Below, piece by piece: positions 43,583-52,393 of a DNA stretch of 64,000 nt. The notes beneath the pieces were generated by a model. It worked only from the letters and a program-made list of their open reading frames with translations, was not told the origin of the DNA and made no database searches. How positions within the stretch are numbered: position 1 is the stretch's first letter; each line of letters opens with the position of its first letter. Source of the stretch: Blastomonas sp. SL216 (GTDB taxonomy: Bacteria; Pseudomonadota; Alphaproteobacteria; Sphingomonadales; Sphingomonadaceae); contig CP113055.1 in assembly GCA_026625625.1 (NCBI GenBank), positions 1,614,501 to 1,678,500 on the forward strand, given 5' to 3'. Position numbers and translations under genes: made by a program.

Positions 43583-45739
43583 ATGACCCTGACCGCCCCT
43601 CCCCCGATGCCGCTATCGGCCAGCACCGACCGAAGGAGCCTGTTATGCGGCCTGACCTCAGCCGGGCTGCTGGCAGGTTTGCCAGGCGCTCCGGCCTGGG
43701 CGGGTGGGCCGGCTGCATCCGGGGCCCGCAGCCGCACGATCCATGGCGTGACGATCACCGATCCCTTTGGCTGGCTTGACGAGGCGTCGCTCGATGACCC
43801 GGAAGTGGCGGCGCTGATGGCCAACCTTGCCGCTGCATCAGAACAGGTCATGACACCGCTCGCCGGGCTGGTGCAACGTCTGCGCGCCGAGGCCGATGCC
43901 GCCACCCCGTCGGCGCCCCCGCCCGCTCCCGTCGTGGACGGCGACCATGGCTATTGGAGCGCATGGGGCTCGGGCGGCCGCCAGCTCTGGCGCGCTCATC
44001 GGGTGACCGGCAAGCGCGAATTGCTGCTCGACGCCGCCGAGCCCGCTGCCGATGGAAAGCCGATTGGCGATTTCGTCGCCTGGGGGCTGTCGGATGACGG
44101 GAAGTTGCTGGCGTTCGCGACGATGAGTGCCCCCGAACACCATGACATCCGCTTCAAGCATGTCGCGACGGGCCGGATGCTGACCGATATCGTGCGCGAT
44201 GTGGGCGTGCAGATCACCTCCGAGAGGATCATATGGAGGGCTGACAGCCGCAGCATCATCTATGGCGAAGTCGATGCCGCAGGCCGCCCCTGGCGCGCAC
44301 GCATCCACCGGATCGGCCATCTGCAGGCCGATGGGCCGGTGTTGTTCGAGGAAACCGACCCCGCATTCTTTGTCGAGATCCGGCAGACGACATCGCGCCG
44401 CTTTGCGCTGATCAACAGCGTGTCGGTCGACACCAGCGAGGTGAGGCTGCTGGCCCGTTCGAGCCTGCAGGCTCCTCGGCTGGTCAGCGCCCGCCGGGCG
44501 GGCCGCGGCTATGCGGTCGATCATGGCGGCGGCGGAGCGCTCGATATCCTGACCAACGACACCCACCCCAATTTCCGGCTGGTGCGCGCCACGCTGGCAG
44601 AGCCGGACCGCTGGAGCGAAGTCCTGTCAGCGCAGGACCGAACCGGCCTCACATGGCATCAGGCGTTCAAGCGGCATCTGGTGGTGGCCGAGCGCAACGA
44701 GGGGATCAGCCGGGTACGGGTGCTCGACAGGGCGGCTCGCCAATGGCGTGCGATCGCATTTCCCGACGCCATCGCCGTCGCCGGGTTCGACCGCTGGACC
44801 GCCGGCCCCGAGGCCAATCGCGAACCCGATCCCGCCAGGCTCAGGCTGGGGGTGGAGTCGCTTGCTGCACCCAGGACGCTGTTTGACTACCGCTTTGCCG
44901 ATGCCACGCTGGAACCGCTGCAGGCCGGATCAAGCGCCGCTGCAGGCTTTGTGTCAGAAAGGCTTTTCGCGACCGCACCCGATGGCACCGCGATCCCGAT
45001 GTCGATGATCCGCCCGCATGGCCAGGCGCTGCGCGGTGCGGTTCTGTATGGCTATGGTGCCTATGGTGTTCCGTCCAATCCCGATTTCGATCCGCAGCGG
45101 CTCAGCCTGCTGACGCGCGGGGTGGCCTATATCATCGCGCATGTGCGCGGCGGTGGCGATCTGGGCGGCGCGTGGCACGATGCCGGGCGAGCCGAGCGGC
45201 GCGCCCAGCCTGTCGAGGATTTCATCGCCTGCGCTCGTGCGCTGACCGCGCAGGGCATCGTGCCAGCGGGCCGGATCGTCAGCATGGGCCGCTCTGCCGG
45301 GGGGTGGCTGGTCGGCGCGGCGCTGAACCGCGCTCCGGATTTATGGGCCGGGGTGATGGCTGATGTGCCATTCGTGGATGTGCTCACATCGCTGGTCGAT
45401 CCGCGCAGCCCTGTTGCCGCTGCCGAGCTGTCGGAAGTCGGCGATGTCGCCCGCGATCCGGCTGCCTTCGCGCGCGCCCTGCGCCTGTGCGCCTATCAGA
45501 ACATCCCCTCGGCCGGGCTGCCACCGGTCTATCTCACAGCCTCGCTTGCCGATGTGCGCATCGCCTGGAGCGGGGTGCTGAAATACGCGGCCCGGCTGCG
45601 CGCTGCGCACCCTGACAACGCCGTCGTGCTGAGACTGGACCGCGATGGCAACCATTGGGGCCCAGCCGATCCGGCAACCGGAGCGACATGGCGGGCCGAG
45701 CGGATAGCGTTCACGCTCGAGGCGCTGAGCATCGCCTAG
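43583..45739 (+). CDS. prolyl oligopeptidase family (S9A), oligopeptidase B-like serine peptidase
   Basis: The product is 718 aa. ATG 43583 has GGAG nine bases upstream; a GTG at 43550 is in frame. The N-terminus has a twin-Arg-like signal (TDRRSLLCGLTSAGLLAGLPGAPAWA), suggesting export by Tat. A beta-propeller follows to about residue 440. The alpha/beta-hydrolase domain has LYGYGAYGVPSNPDF, AHVRGGGDLGG and the nucleophile Ser571 in SMGRSAGGWLVG. VPFVDVLTSLVD, the Asp in ASLADVRI and the His in GNHWGPAD complete the triad. Motifs are closest to oligopeptidase B, which cleaves after basic residues in short peptides. It appears monocistronic. Confidence 0.88.
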   Translation: MTLTAPPPMPLSASTDRRSLLCGLTSAGLLAGLPGAPAWAGGPAASGARSRTIHGVTITDPFGWLDEASLDDPEVAALMANLAAASEQVMTPLAGLVQRLRAEADAATPSAPPPAPVVDGDHGYWSAWGSGGRQLWRAHRVTGKRELLLDAAEPAADGKPIGDFVAWGLSDDGKLLAFATMSAPEHHDIRFKHVATGRMLTDIVRDVGVQITSERIIWRADSRSIIYGEVDAAGRPWRARIHRIGHLQADGPVLFEETDPAFFVEIRQTTSRRFALINSVSVDTSEVRLLARSSLQAPRLVSARRAGRGYAVDHGGGGALDILTNDTHPNFRLVRATLAEPDRWSEVLSAQDRTGLTWHQAFKRHLVVAERNEGISRVRVLDRAARQWRAIAFPDAIAVAGFDRWTAGPEANREPDPARLRLGVESLAAPRTLFDYRFADATLEPLQAGSSAAAGFVSERLFATAPDGTAIPMSMIRPHGQALRGAVLYGYGAYGVPSNPDFDPQRLSLLTRGVAYIIAHVRGGGDLGGAWHDAGRAERRAQPVEDFIACARALTAQGIVPAGRIVSMGRSAGGWLVGAALNRAPDLWAGVMADVPFVDVLTSLVDPRSPVAAAELSEVGDVARDPAAFARALRLCAYQNIPSAGLPPVYLTASLADVRIAWSGVLKYAARLRAAHPDNAVVLRLDRDGNHWGPADPATGATWRAERIAFTLEALSIA

Positions 45740-45917
45740 AGCATCACCCAGCCAGGGTCGGCCAGGTGTGAATCTGGCGGCGCACAGATGTTTGGCGTTC
45801 CAGGCTATTGCGGTTACACCCCATGGGCACCGTGCGCCGCAAAGCCGCTCCGCCCGATGCACAACGGCAGCGCTTGGTGCACAAGCCACATGGCGGGTCT
45901 GGAACAGGGGAAAATGC

Positions 45918-47216
45918 ATGAAGGCGGGAATTCTTGGCGCGTTTGTTGCGATGGCGATCGCGCTGCCTTCGGTGGCCTCGGCGCAGACATCCATCATTCA
46001 TGCCGGTCGCCTGATCGACGTGCCCGGCAAGGCACCACGCGGACCATCCACGATCGTCGTAAAGGATGGTCGGATCGCATCGGTCGATAATGGCCATGCC
46101 AAGGTGCCCGAAGGTGCCGCATTCATCGACCTCAGCGATCGGACTGTGCTACCCGGACTGATCGACAGTCACGTGCATCTGACGAGCGACTCCGCCGGGC
46201 CCGCAGGGCAGCTGGAGGCCGTCACCCTGTCGCCCGCTGCTCAGGCCTTCAACGCCCAGGCCAATGGGATGAAGACGCTGCGCGCCGGCTTTACCACGGT
46301 CCGCAATCTGGGTGATGGCGACGGCGCGGTGCTCGCGCTGCGCGATGCGGTCAATGCCGGCAAGGCGATGGGGCCGCGGATCCTGGATGCCGGCAGCAGC
46401 CTGTCTGGCACCGCGGGCCATTCCGACAATGCACTGAGCTATCGCGACGAATTGCGTCCCTTCTTTGCCGGCGCGGGCAATATCTGCAATGGGGCCGAAG
46501 ACTGCCGCCGCGCGACGCGACAGCAGATCGGGCGCGGGGCCGATGTCATCAAGGTGACCATCACCGGCGGCGTCAACAGCCGGATCGGCGCGGGGCTGGG
46601 CAGCCAGATGTTCGATGACGAGGCAGCGGCCATTGTCGCCACCGCACGGATGTTCGGCCGCAAGGTGGCGGTCCATTCGCATGGTGCCGACGGCACGCTC
46701 CAGGCCTTGAAACTCGGCGTCGATTCGATCGAACATGGCACGATGCTGACCGAGGAGGTCATCGCGCTGTGGACCAGAAGCAAGACCTATTATGTCCCGA
46801 CCCTGTCGACCGTGAACGGGTACAAGGAACGGCTTGCGGCCAACCCAGATGCCTATGAGCCCGATGTCCTCGCCAAGATCAAATGGCGCATCGACATCAC
46901 CGGCAAGACGCTGCAGACGCTCGCTCCGCGCGGCGTTCGGATCGCCTTTGGCACCGATGCAGGCGTGTCGAAACATGGCCGCAATGCCGACGAATTCGAG
47001 CTGATGGTCGCAAACGGCATGACGCCCGAAAGCGCGCTGATAGCAGCCACAGTCAACGCGGCTGACCTGCTCGGCCTTTCCGATAAGATCGGCACCATCG
47101 CTCCGGGCAAAAGCGCCGACATCATCGCTGTGGCGGGCGATCCGCTGACGGATGTGTCGGTCTACAAGGACGTCCAGTTCGTGATGGCACGCGGCAAGGT
47201 CATCGCGCTGGAGTGA
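45918..47216 (+). CDS. exported metal-dependent amidohydrolase (imidazolonepropionase-like)
   Basis: The product is 432 aa. ATG 45918 follows CAGGGGAAAA and opens a signal peptide (KAGILGAFVAMAIALPSVASAQ). Metal ligands are visible: GLIDSHVHLTSD (HxH), the Lys of GADVIKVTITGGV as bridging Lys, VAVHSHG, DSIEHGTML and the final Asp in IAFGTDAGVSKHG. The C-terminal LGLSDKIGTIAPGKSADIIAV is the amidohydrolase small-domain motif. Periplasmic enzymes of this class hydrolyse Xaa-Pro or Xaa-Arg/Lys dipeptides and cyclic amides. It follows the oligopeptidase gene by 178 bases, so a shared role in peptide breakdown is possible. Confidence 0.88.
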   Translation: MKAGILGAFVAMAIALPSVASAQTSIIHAGRLIDVPGKAPRGPSTIVVKDGRIASVDNGHAKVPEGAAFIDLSDRTVLPGLIDSHVHLTSDSAGPAGQLEAVTLSPAAQAFNAQANGMKTLRAGFTTVRNLGDGDGAVLALRDAVNAGKAMGPRILDAGSSLSGTAGHSDNALSYRDELRPFFAGAGNICNGAEDCRRATRQQIGRGADVIKVTITGGVNSRIGAGLGSQMFDDEAAAIVATARMFGRKVAVHSHGADGTLQALKLGVDSIEHGTMLTEEVIALWTRSKTYYVPTLSTVNGYKERLAANPDAYEPDVLAKIKWRIDITGKTLQTLAPRGVRIAFGTDAGVSKHGRNADEFELMVANGMTPESALIAATVNAADLLGLSDKIGTIAPGKSADIIAVAGDPLTDVSVYKDVQFVMARGKVIALE

Positions 47217-47361
47217 TGGAACAGCCCCCAGAGTTCTGACCGTCGTGCGTCTGATGTTGGGCACAGCGGCGATGAAGGGCATGCCGCGCCCCAGCGGCAA
47301 ACCGAAGCATGGAGGGGAATGGCCTTGACCACCCCCGCCCCTCACCGCGTTGCGAGCCCCG

Positions 47362-49527
47362 TCAGGCCAGATCGCGAACCTTGGGTTCCCGATCCCAGTG
47401 CCTGACCGGCCCGACCTGCATGAATTCATCCGGATGGACCACGCCTGCGTCGGGTTCGATATTGGCCTTGGGCAACAGATGCTGCCGGGTGCCTTTACAG
47501 GCCCCGATGGTCTTGCAGTGATACCAGGCATCCGCAAACCAGGCGACTGCACCGACATCCCGGGCCAGCATCTCTGCCCGTTCCGGCGCCAGCATCGCCA
47601 CAACCGCATCGAACAGGACCGAGGGTGACCCGGCCAGTTGCCCGTCAGCTTTCAGTTCGCCGCCGTCCAATGCCAGCGGGCCGATTTTCGGGGCGACCAG
47701 AAACGCCGATCCGCCCGCCTTTTCGATGTCGCTCACCAGATCGGTGATGGCGGATTTGCTCGAGCCCTGATCGAACAAGATGCCGATCTTGCGCCCCTTA
47801 AACGTGGGCTTGGCCTGTTTCTGGATCGACAGGGCATCGGAAGTGCCGAGGTCGACCGGTTCCCTCGCAGCCTTTGCCTTGGCCGGCAGATCCGTGCCCA
47901 GTCCTGCAGCCACCCGCTTGGCCAGATCCTCGTCCACGTTGCGCAGCCGCGCGATGACCCTGGGCGGGACATGCGCAATCGTCACCTTGGACAATTCGAA
48001 GACCAACGCCGATGCGATATGCGCTTGCTCATTCTCGGTCTGCGACCGGTAGAACAACCTGGCCTGGCTGTAATGGTCCGCAAAGGCCTCGGCGCGCACC
48101 CGCAGCTTCTCGGTCGGATCGTTGCGCTCCGCATTCTCCCGGAACGAGGTGAAACCCGTATCCGGGCAAGCGCGCGGTCCGCCGTCTTCTCCTGCCTCAG
48201 CCAGGCTGTTGGGCTCGTAATTGGCACGGCCTGTGGGCACGAGCGTCTGCATCAGACCATCGCGCTGGAAATTGTGAAACGGGCATTTGGGCGCGTTGAT
48301 GGGAATCTGATGGAAATTCGTCGTCCCAAGCCGCGACTTCTGCGTGTCGAGATAGCTGAACAGACGCCCCTGAAGCAGCGGGTCGTTCGAGAAATCGATG
48401 CCGGGAACGAGGTTGGTCGGCATGAATGCCACCTGCTCGGTCTCTGCGAAGAAATTATCGACATTCCTGTTCAGCGTCATCCTGCCGATGACTTCCACCG
48501 GGATTACCTCCTCGGGTATCAGCTTGGTCGCATCGAGCACGTCATAAGGTTGCTGCGCAGCCCATGCCTCGTCGAATATCTGGACCGCCAGGTCCCATTG
48601 TGGATAGTCGCCCGCGTCGATGGCCTCCCACAGGTCGCGGCGATGGAAATCGGGGTCGGCACCGGCGATCTTGACCGCCTCGTCCCAGGTCGTGCTCTGA
48701 AGCCCCAGCACCGGCTTCCAGTGGAACTTGACGAACCTGCCCTCGCCCTCGGCATTGATGAACCGGAAGGTGTGGACGCCAAAGCCCTCGATCATGCGCA
48801 ATGATCTCGGGATACCGCGATCCGACATGGCCCACATGACCATGTGCATCGCCTCGGGCATCAGACTGATGAAATCCCAGAACGTGTCATGCGCGCTTGC
48901 CGCCTGCGGATAGCCGCGATCAGCCTCCATCTTGACGCTGTGGACAAGGTCGGGAAACTTCATCGCATCCTGGATGAAGAAAACCGGAATGTTGTTGCCG
49001 ACCAGATCCCAATTGCCTTCTTCAGTATAGAGCTTCACCGCAAAGCCCCGCACATCGCGCGGTGTATCGACACTGCCGGACCCGCCTGCGACGGTGGAAA
49101 AGCGAACGAAGACCGGGCAGCTATTGCCCTTGGTCTGGAAAAGCGATGCCTTGGTCCATTCCGGGATAGCGCGCGTCACCTCGAAGGTGCCGTGCGCACC
49201 CGAACCGCGCGCATGAACGATCCGCTCGGGAATGCGCTCATGGTCGAAATGAAAGATCTTCTCCCGCAGGACAAAGTCTTCCAGCAGGGTCGGACCGCGT
49301 TCCCCCGCCCTCAGGGAATTCTGATTGTCGGAAATTCGGTGGCCGAAATTGTCGGTCAGATGCGTATCGCGGCTGGCCGACTTGCCCTTCATGTCAACGT
49401 TTTGATGGACCTCGCCGCCATTACCGGTGGTCGCGATCAATTCCGCCGAACCCGCACCCGGTTGGTGATCGGCAAGCGCGTTGTCCGTGGCGGGCGATGC
49501 GAGGCTTGGTTTCTGTCTGGCCGGCAT
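47362..49527 (-). CDS. katE: large-subunit (clade II, HPII-type) catalase
   Basis: The product is 721 aa, the size of HPII enzymes (about 700-750 aa). ATG 49527 has GGAG eight bases upstream. The heme domain holds [18 protein letters not shown] with the distal His, [43 protein letters not shown], and the proximal Tyr segment [14 protein letters not shown]. The C-terminal 150 residues form the flavodoxin/GATase-like domain of large catalases ([18 protein letters not shown], then [14 protein letters not shown]). It converts H2O2 to water and oxygen in the cytosol. A strong hairpin stands in the leader 35 bases before the start. Confidence 0.93.
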   Translation of the reverse strand: MPARQKPSLASPATDNALADHQPGAGSAELIATTGNGGEVHQNVDMKGKSASRDTHLTDNFGHRISDNQNSLRAGERGPTLLEDFVLREKIFHFDHERIPERIVHARGSGAHGTFEVTRAIPEWTKASLFQTKGNSCPVFVRFSTVAGGSGSVDTPRDVRGFAVKLYTEEGNWDLVGNNIPVFFIQDAMKFPDLVHSVKMEADRGYPQAASAHDTFWDFISLMPEAMHMVMWAMSDRGIPRSLRMIEGFGVHTFRFINAEGEGRFVKFHWKPVLGLQSTTWDEAVKIAGADPDFHRRDLWEAIDAGDYPQWDLAVQIFDEAWAAQQPYDVLDATKLIPEEVIPVEVIGRMTLNRNVDNFFAETEQVAFMPTNLVPGIDFSNDPLLQGRLFSYLDTQKSRLGTTNFHQIPINAPKCPFHNFQRDGLMQTLVPTGRANYEPNSLAEAGEDGGPRACPDTGFTSFRENAERNDPTEKLRVRAEAFADHYSQARLFYRSQTENEQAHIASALVFELSKVTIAHVPPRVIARLRNVDEDLAKRVAAGLGTDLPAKAKAAREPVDLGTSDALSIQKQAKPTFKGRKIGILFDQGSSKSAITDLVSDIEKAGGSAFLVAPKIGPLALDGGELKADGQLAGSPSVLFDAVVAMLAPERAEMLARDVGAVAWFADAWYHCKTIGACKGTRQHLLPKANIEPDAGVVHPDEFMQVGPVRHWDREPKVRDLA

Positions 49528-49561
49528 GTGCTGGGCTCCAATGTTAAGGGGTATACAGGCG

Positions 49562-49593
49562 GTGCGGCCATGCACTGAGTGGCATGGCCGCAC
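49562..49593. repeat. 12-bp perfect inverted repeat in the katE leader
   Basis: GTGCGGCCATGC and GCATGGCCGCAC flank an 8-base loop (49574-49581), 35 bases before the katE start on the minus strand. No T-run follows, so it may be a protein-binding site or an mRNA 5' hairpin rather than a terminator. A second, weaker palindrome GGCCGAT-TG-ATCGGTC lies at about 49618-49633. Confidence 0.6.
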
Positions 49594-49757
49594 GCCCGAT
49601 CCTGAGGGACGGTGCCTGGCCGATTGATCGGTCATGCGGATCGATGTCCGGAAAAATGGCCGGGCTTCGGAAGACCTGAGCGGCAGCCGCGAAATCGTTC
49701 CCGAACGAGATGTCGCGCGCCTGGCTCATGCGCCAGCCGACATGCCGGTTGCGCCGC

Positions 49758-49970
49758 TTAAGCGGCTCGACCATTCTTGTCGTAATGCTTCTTGATGTAA
49801 TAGCCCGCCACACCCACGGCGAGCATCGTGGGCAGGCTCATGCGGGACAGAACGAACGGAATGGCCGACGCGGCCAATGCACCCGTTGTGGCACCCTTTG
49901 CGCTGTCCGCTTTCGATGTCGGACCTGCGAGCTTGGCTCCGATGACGGCACCGATAACATTCTTGATCAT
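49758..49970 (-). CDS. small glycine/alanine-rich protein with hydrophobic C-terminal segment
   Basis: The product is 70 aa. The start codon has a strong AGGAGAAAG site. It begins MIKNVIGAVIGAKLAG, has a short hydrophilic stretch with Ser/Lys, then two hydrophobic segments (GALAASAIPFVLSRM and TMLAVGVAGYYI) and ends KKHYDKNGRAA. The two segments fit a small membrane or membrane-associated protein. I do not recognise a named family. It lies between katE and the truncated hemoglobin gene and appears to be a single gene. Confidence 0.7.
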   Translation of the reverse strand: MIKNVIGAVIGAKLAGPTSKADSAKGATTGALAASAIPFVLSRMSLPTMLAVGVAGYYIKKHYDKNGRAA

Positions 49971-50152
49971 AGGCTTTCTCCTGCGTTTCCCCAGTTACCG
50001 AGAGGATCGCAGAAGGTTCCAATCCGTGATGCGTTTGATGGCCACGCGAAAGGCCGGACACGCCTTTTCAAGATCGCCCCAGGTTCCGCGCGTCGAGTCC
50101 GTAATGCGGGGTGCTCGCACGGGGCCTTGCGCCACCGGCGCTGCGTATTCGG

Positions 50153-50698
50153 TCAGCGGGTGACCACGTCGCGCTTCATCGGAGCCAGCTTGGACAGGAA
50201 GCGGTTCTGCGCGGCAAAGCTGATCTTTTCCTTCGCCATGGCCGCCTGCAGGTTTTCGACGAGCACATTGAGGTCATCAATCTGCAGGCCGAGATCCTTG
50301 TGCGAACTGACCATGTCGCGCCCGCTGTAATCGCAACCCGCGTTGAGGATGTAGCAGAACTGTTCGAACAATGTGCGGCGCAGGCGGACCAAATCGTGCG
50401 AGACGAAGACTTCGGAAATCCGCGGGTCTGCAACGGAGAGATCGACCATGTCGTTGACGACGCGCCGGATGCCGTCCTGTCCGTGAAACGCATCGCGCAT
50501 GCCGGACCCGGCAAACGGTTTCGAGCCTGCATTGGCATTGGACATTTCATAGGGATCGACCGGCACTTCACCCGTGACGGGATCGCGCTGCGGCTCTGGC
50601 GGCATCGTGGTCGCCTCCGATGCCTCGGCCTCGGCGGCGGGCGTGTCGGGCATGTCCTGCGCTGCGGACAGGGCAAGGGCGAGAATGAGGCTGATCAT
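50153..50698 (-). CDS. exported group I-like truncated hemoglobin
   Basis: The product is 181 aa. It has a short N-terminal signal (ISLILALALSAAQ) and a Pro/Glu-rich linker to about residue 60. The truncated globin domain follows: FHGQDGIRRVVNDMVDLSVADPRISEVF (B/E helix region), LRRTLFEQFCYILNAGCDYSGRDMVSSHKDLGL with proximal His133, and IDDLNVLVENLQAAM. Group I truncated hemoglobins bind O2 or NO and can dioxygenate NO; the export signal is unusual for the family. Cys115 and Cys122 are close enough for a disulfide. It is 18 bases downstream of the DUF3034 gene in the same direction, so the two are co-transcribed. Confidence 0.82.
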   Translation of the reverse strand: MISLILALALSAAQDMPDTPAAEAEASEATTMPPEPQRDPVTGEVPVDPYEMSNANAGSKPFAGSGMRDAFHGQDGIRRVVNDMVDLSVADPRISEVFVSHDLVRLRRTLFEQFCYILNAGCDYSGRDMVSSHKDLGLQIDDLNVLVENLQAAMAKEKISFAAQNRFLSKLAPMKRDVVTR

Positions 50699-50716
50699 GA
50701 TAGGTCCTGTCCGGTA

Positions 50717-51601
50717 TCAGAATGCGGCTTGCAGCGAGAGAAAGGCGCCGCGCTGATTGTCCGCCGTGGCAATGCTGCCAAGATCGACATAGGCCGCCGT
50801 CACCGTCACATTGCGGGTTACGGCATAGGCGGCAAACAGATCGAACCAGTCATCTTCCCGCGCAATGGCCAGATTGTCCGGCTTGGTGCGATATTCGCCG
50901 CCGACGACGAAGCGGCGCGAGAACTGATAGGCGATCGACCCTTCGAACTGGGGCTTGTGATCGTTATCGGTTGCGCTGCCGAAGCCCAGCAGACCGTTCT
51001 GATTGGCCTTGGTGAAGCGCACCGTCGCATTGGCCAGGACGCTATGCGAAAGGAAGAGCTTGGTCGCGCTGATATAGAAATCGGTGCCATGGGGTGATGC
51101 CCCGCCGACTGCCGCGACCACCGCATCGTCGCTCGAGCGCTTGTGCTGCACGCCGACCGCGATCTGGGGCATGAGACTGGAGCCATAGACCGCATCTCCC
51201 GCGATCCTCAGCTTGGCTCCGAAGACATCCTGATTGAGCGTATAGCCACGCCCGAGCCCAAGCGCGGCGCCGATATCGATCGTATCGAGGTTCTGCCGCG
51301 CATAGCTCAGCTCAACGCGATCGAAGAACCCGACCGACAGACCGTAGCTCGTCCAGTTATAGTCGGGCAACTCGATGACCGTGCCATGCGCCGATCCGCC
51401 AATACCTTCCTGCGTGCCATTGCCGGCAATCGTGCTCCAGGTGGCAAGTCCGCCGCCGCCCGATCCCTCGATGGTGCTGACGCCATTGGTCAGCAGCAGC
51501 TTGCCGCCGTTGCGAATGTCCTGCGCCTGGGCTGCGGTGGCTGCACAAACGGACAGCGCGATCAGACAGGCAGTGCGGGTGAATATGTTGATGGCAATCA
51601 T
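50717..51601 (-). CDS. DUF3034 outer-membrane-like protein
   Basis: The product is 294 aa from ATG 51601 (TTG 51622 with AGGAT upstream is an alternative). A signal peptide ends CAATAAQAQ. DUF3034 features are NGGKLLLTNGVSTIEGSGGGGLATWSTIAG, YGLSVGFFDRVELSYARQ, and the alternating hydrophobic strands to the last residues LSLQAAF. A terminal Phe and repeated amphipathic strands suggest an outer-membrane beta-barrel. The family has no established function known to me. It is divergent from the cupredoxin gene and co-directional with the truncated hemoglobin gene. In other proteobacteria DUF3034 genes lie near methylamine-utilisation-like cupredoxin and GGDEF/EAL genes, as here. Confidence 0.82.
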   Translation of the reverse strand: MIAINIFTRTACLIALSVCAATAAQAQDIRNGGKLLLTNGVSTIEGSGGGGLATWSTIAGNGTQEGIGGSAHGTVIELPDYNWTSYGLSVGFFDRVELSYARQNLDTIDIGAALGLGRGYTLNQDVFGAKLRIAGDAVYGSSLMPQIAVGVQHKRSSDDAVVAAVGGASPHGTDFYISATKLFLSHSVLANATVRFTKANQNGLLGFGSATDNDHKPQFEGSIAYQFSRRFVVGGEYRTKPDNLAIAREDDWFDLFAAYAVTRNVTVTAAYVDLGSIATADNQRGAFLSLQAAF

Positions 51602-51730
51602 GCCGCTGGCCGTATCGGTCAAATCCTAACGCTCGGTTAACCAAAAGTGCCGACGAGCGAGTTGGGCACAATGGATCCAGAATTTGGTCAGGGCTCGCGC
51701 CGAACAACTTGTTTTTAACCACTTAAGGCC
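51602..51730. promoter_or_regulatory. divergent control region between DUF3034 and cupredoxin genes
   Basis: This 129-base gap is AT-richer than its surroundings. It holds a perfect 8-bp palindrome GGTTAACC (51635-51642) and a second TTAACC near 51715-51720, followed by ACTTAA. These could be paired regulator half-sites. No clear -35/-10 pair was found. Confidence 0.35.
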
Positions 51731-52387
51731 ATGATCAAGGTCATGTTTGATCTTCGCTTCCCCTGGCATCTTGCCTTTTCAGCATTGGCAGCGATGCTGC
51801 TTCTGGTCCCGGGATCTGAGGCAGCCGCCCCGGCCACACTGGCCATTACGGTCAGGCAGGCCAGTGGCATGCCCGTGAAGGACGCGGTGGTCATGGTGTA
51901 CCCCAAGTCCGGTGCTGCCCAGGGACCGATTCGCTTTGGCTGGAAAAATGAGATGGCCCAGTCGAACGTCACCTTCCTGCCAGGGACGCTCATCGTGCCT
52001 GCTGGTGCCACGGTGCGTTTCCCGAATTTCGACAAGGTCCGGCACAGCATCTACAGCTTCTCCAAGGCGGCAAAGTTCGACATCCAGCTGTATGGCCGCG
52101 ACGAGACGCGCACCCACACTTTCGCGGTCCCAGGGAGCGTGTCGCTTGGCTGCAAGATCCACGACAAGATGCGTGGCTATATCAAGGTCGTGGATACCCC
52201 CTATGCGGCCAAGACCGATCATAACGGCCAGCTGAAACTGGCGCAGCTGCCCGGCGGCCCGGCGACCATCAGAGTCTGGCATCCCGCGCTGCGCAGCCGG
52301 ACGGGCGAGCATCAGGAGGCGGTCACCCTCGCCCCCGGTCAGCCTGCGGCGCGTTCGGTCACCGTTGAACTGCGACCCAATCCATAA
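51731..52387 (+). CDS. exported amicyanin-like cupredoxin (methylamine-utilisation type)
   Basis: The product is 218 aa. It has a signal peptide (FSALAAMLLLVPGSEA) and a cupredoxin domain. The type 1 copper ligands are visible: His105 in KVRHSIYSF, and Cys141, His144 and Met147 in LGCKIHDKM. The C-x2-H-x2-M spacing is that of amicyanin. After about residue 158 a short carboxypeptidase-regulatory-like beta domain follows (DHNGQLKLAQLPGGPATIRVWHP). It should carry electrons or sense copper in the periplasm. The gene precedes the GGDEF/EAL gene by six bases, so they are one unit. ATG 51743 is an alternative start. Confidence 0.87.
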   Translation: MIKVMFDLRFPWHLAFSALAAMLLLVPGSEAAAPATLAITVRQASGMPVKDAVVMVYPKSGAAQGPIRFGWKNEMAQSNVTFLPGTLIVPAGATVRFPNFDKVRHSIYSFSKAAKFDIQLYGRDETRTHTFAVPGSVSLGCKIHDKMRGYIKVVDTPYAAKTDHNGQLKLAQLPGGPATIRVWHPALRSRTGEHQEAVTLAPGQPAARSVTVELRPNP

Positions 52388-52393
52388 GCCGCC

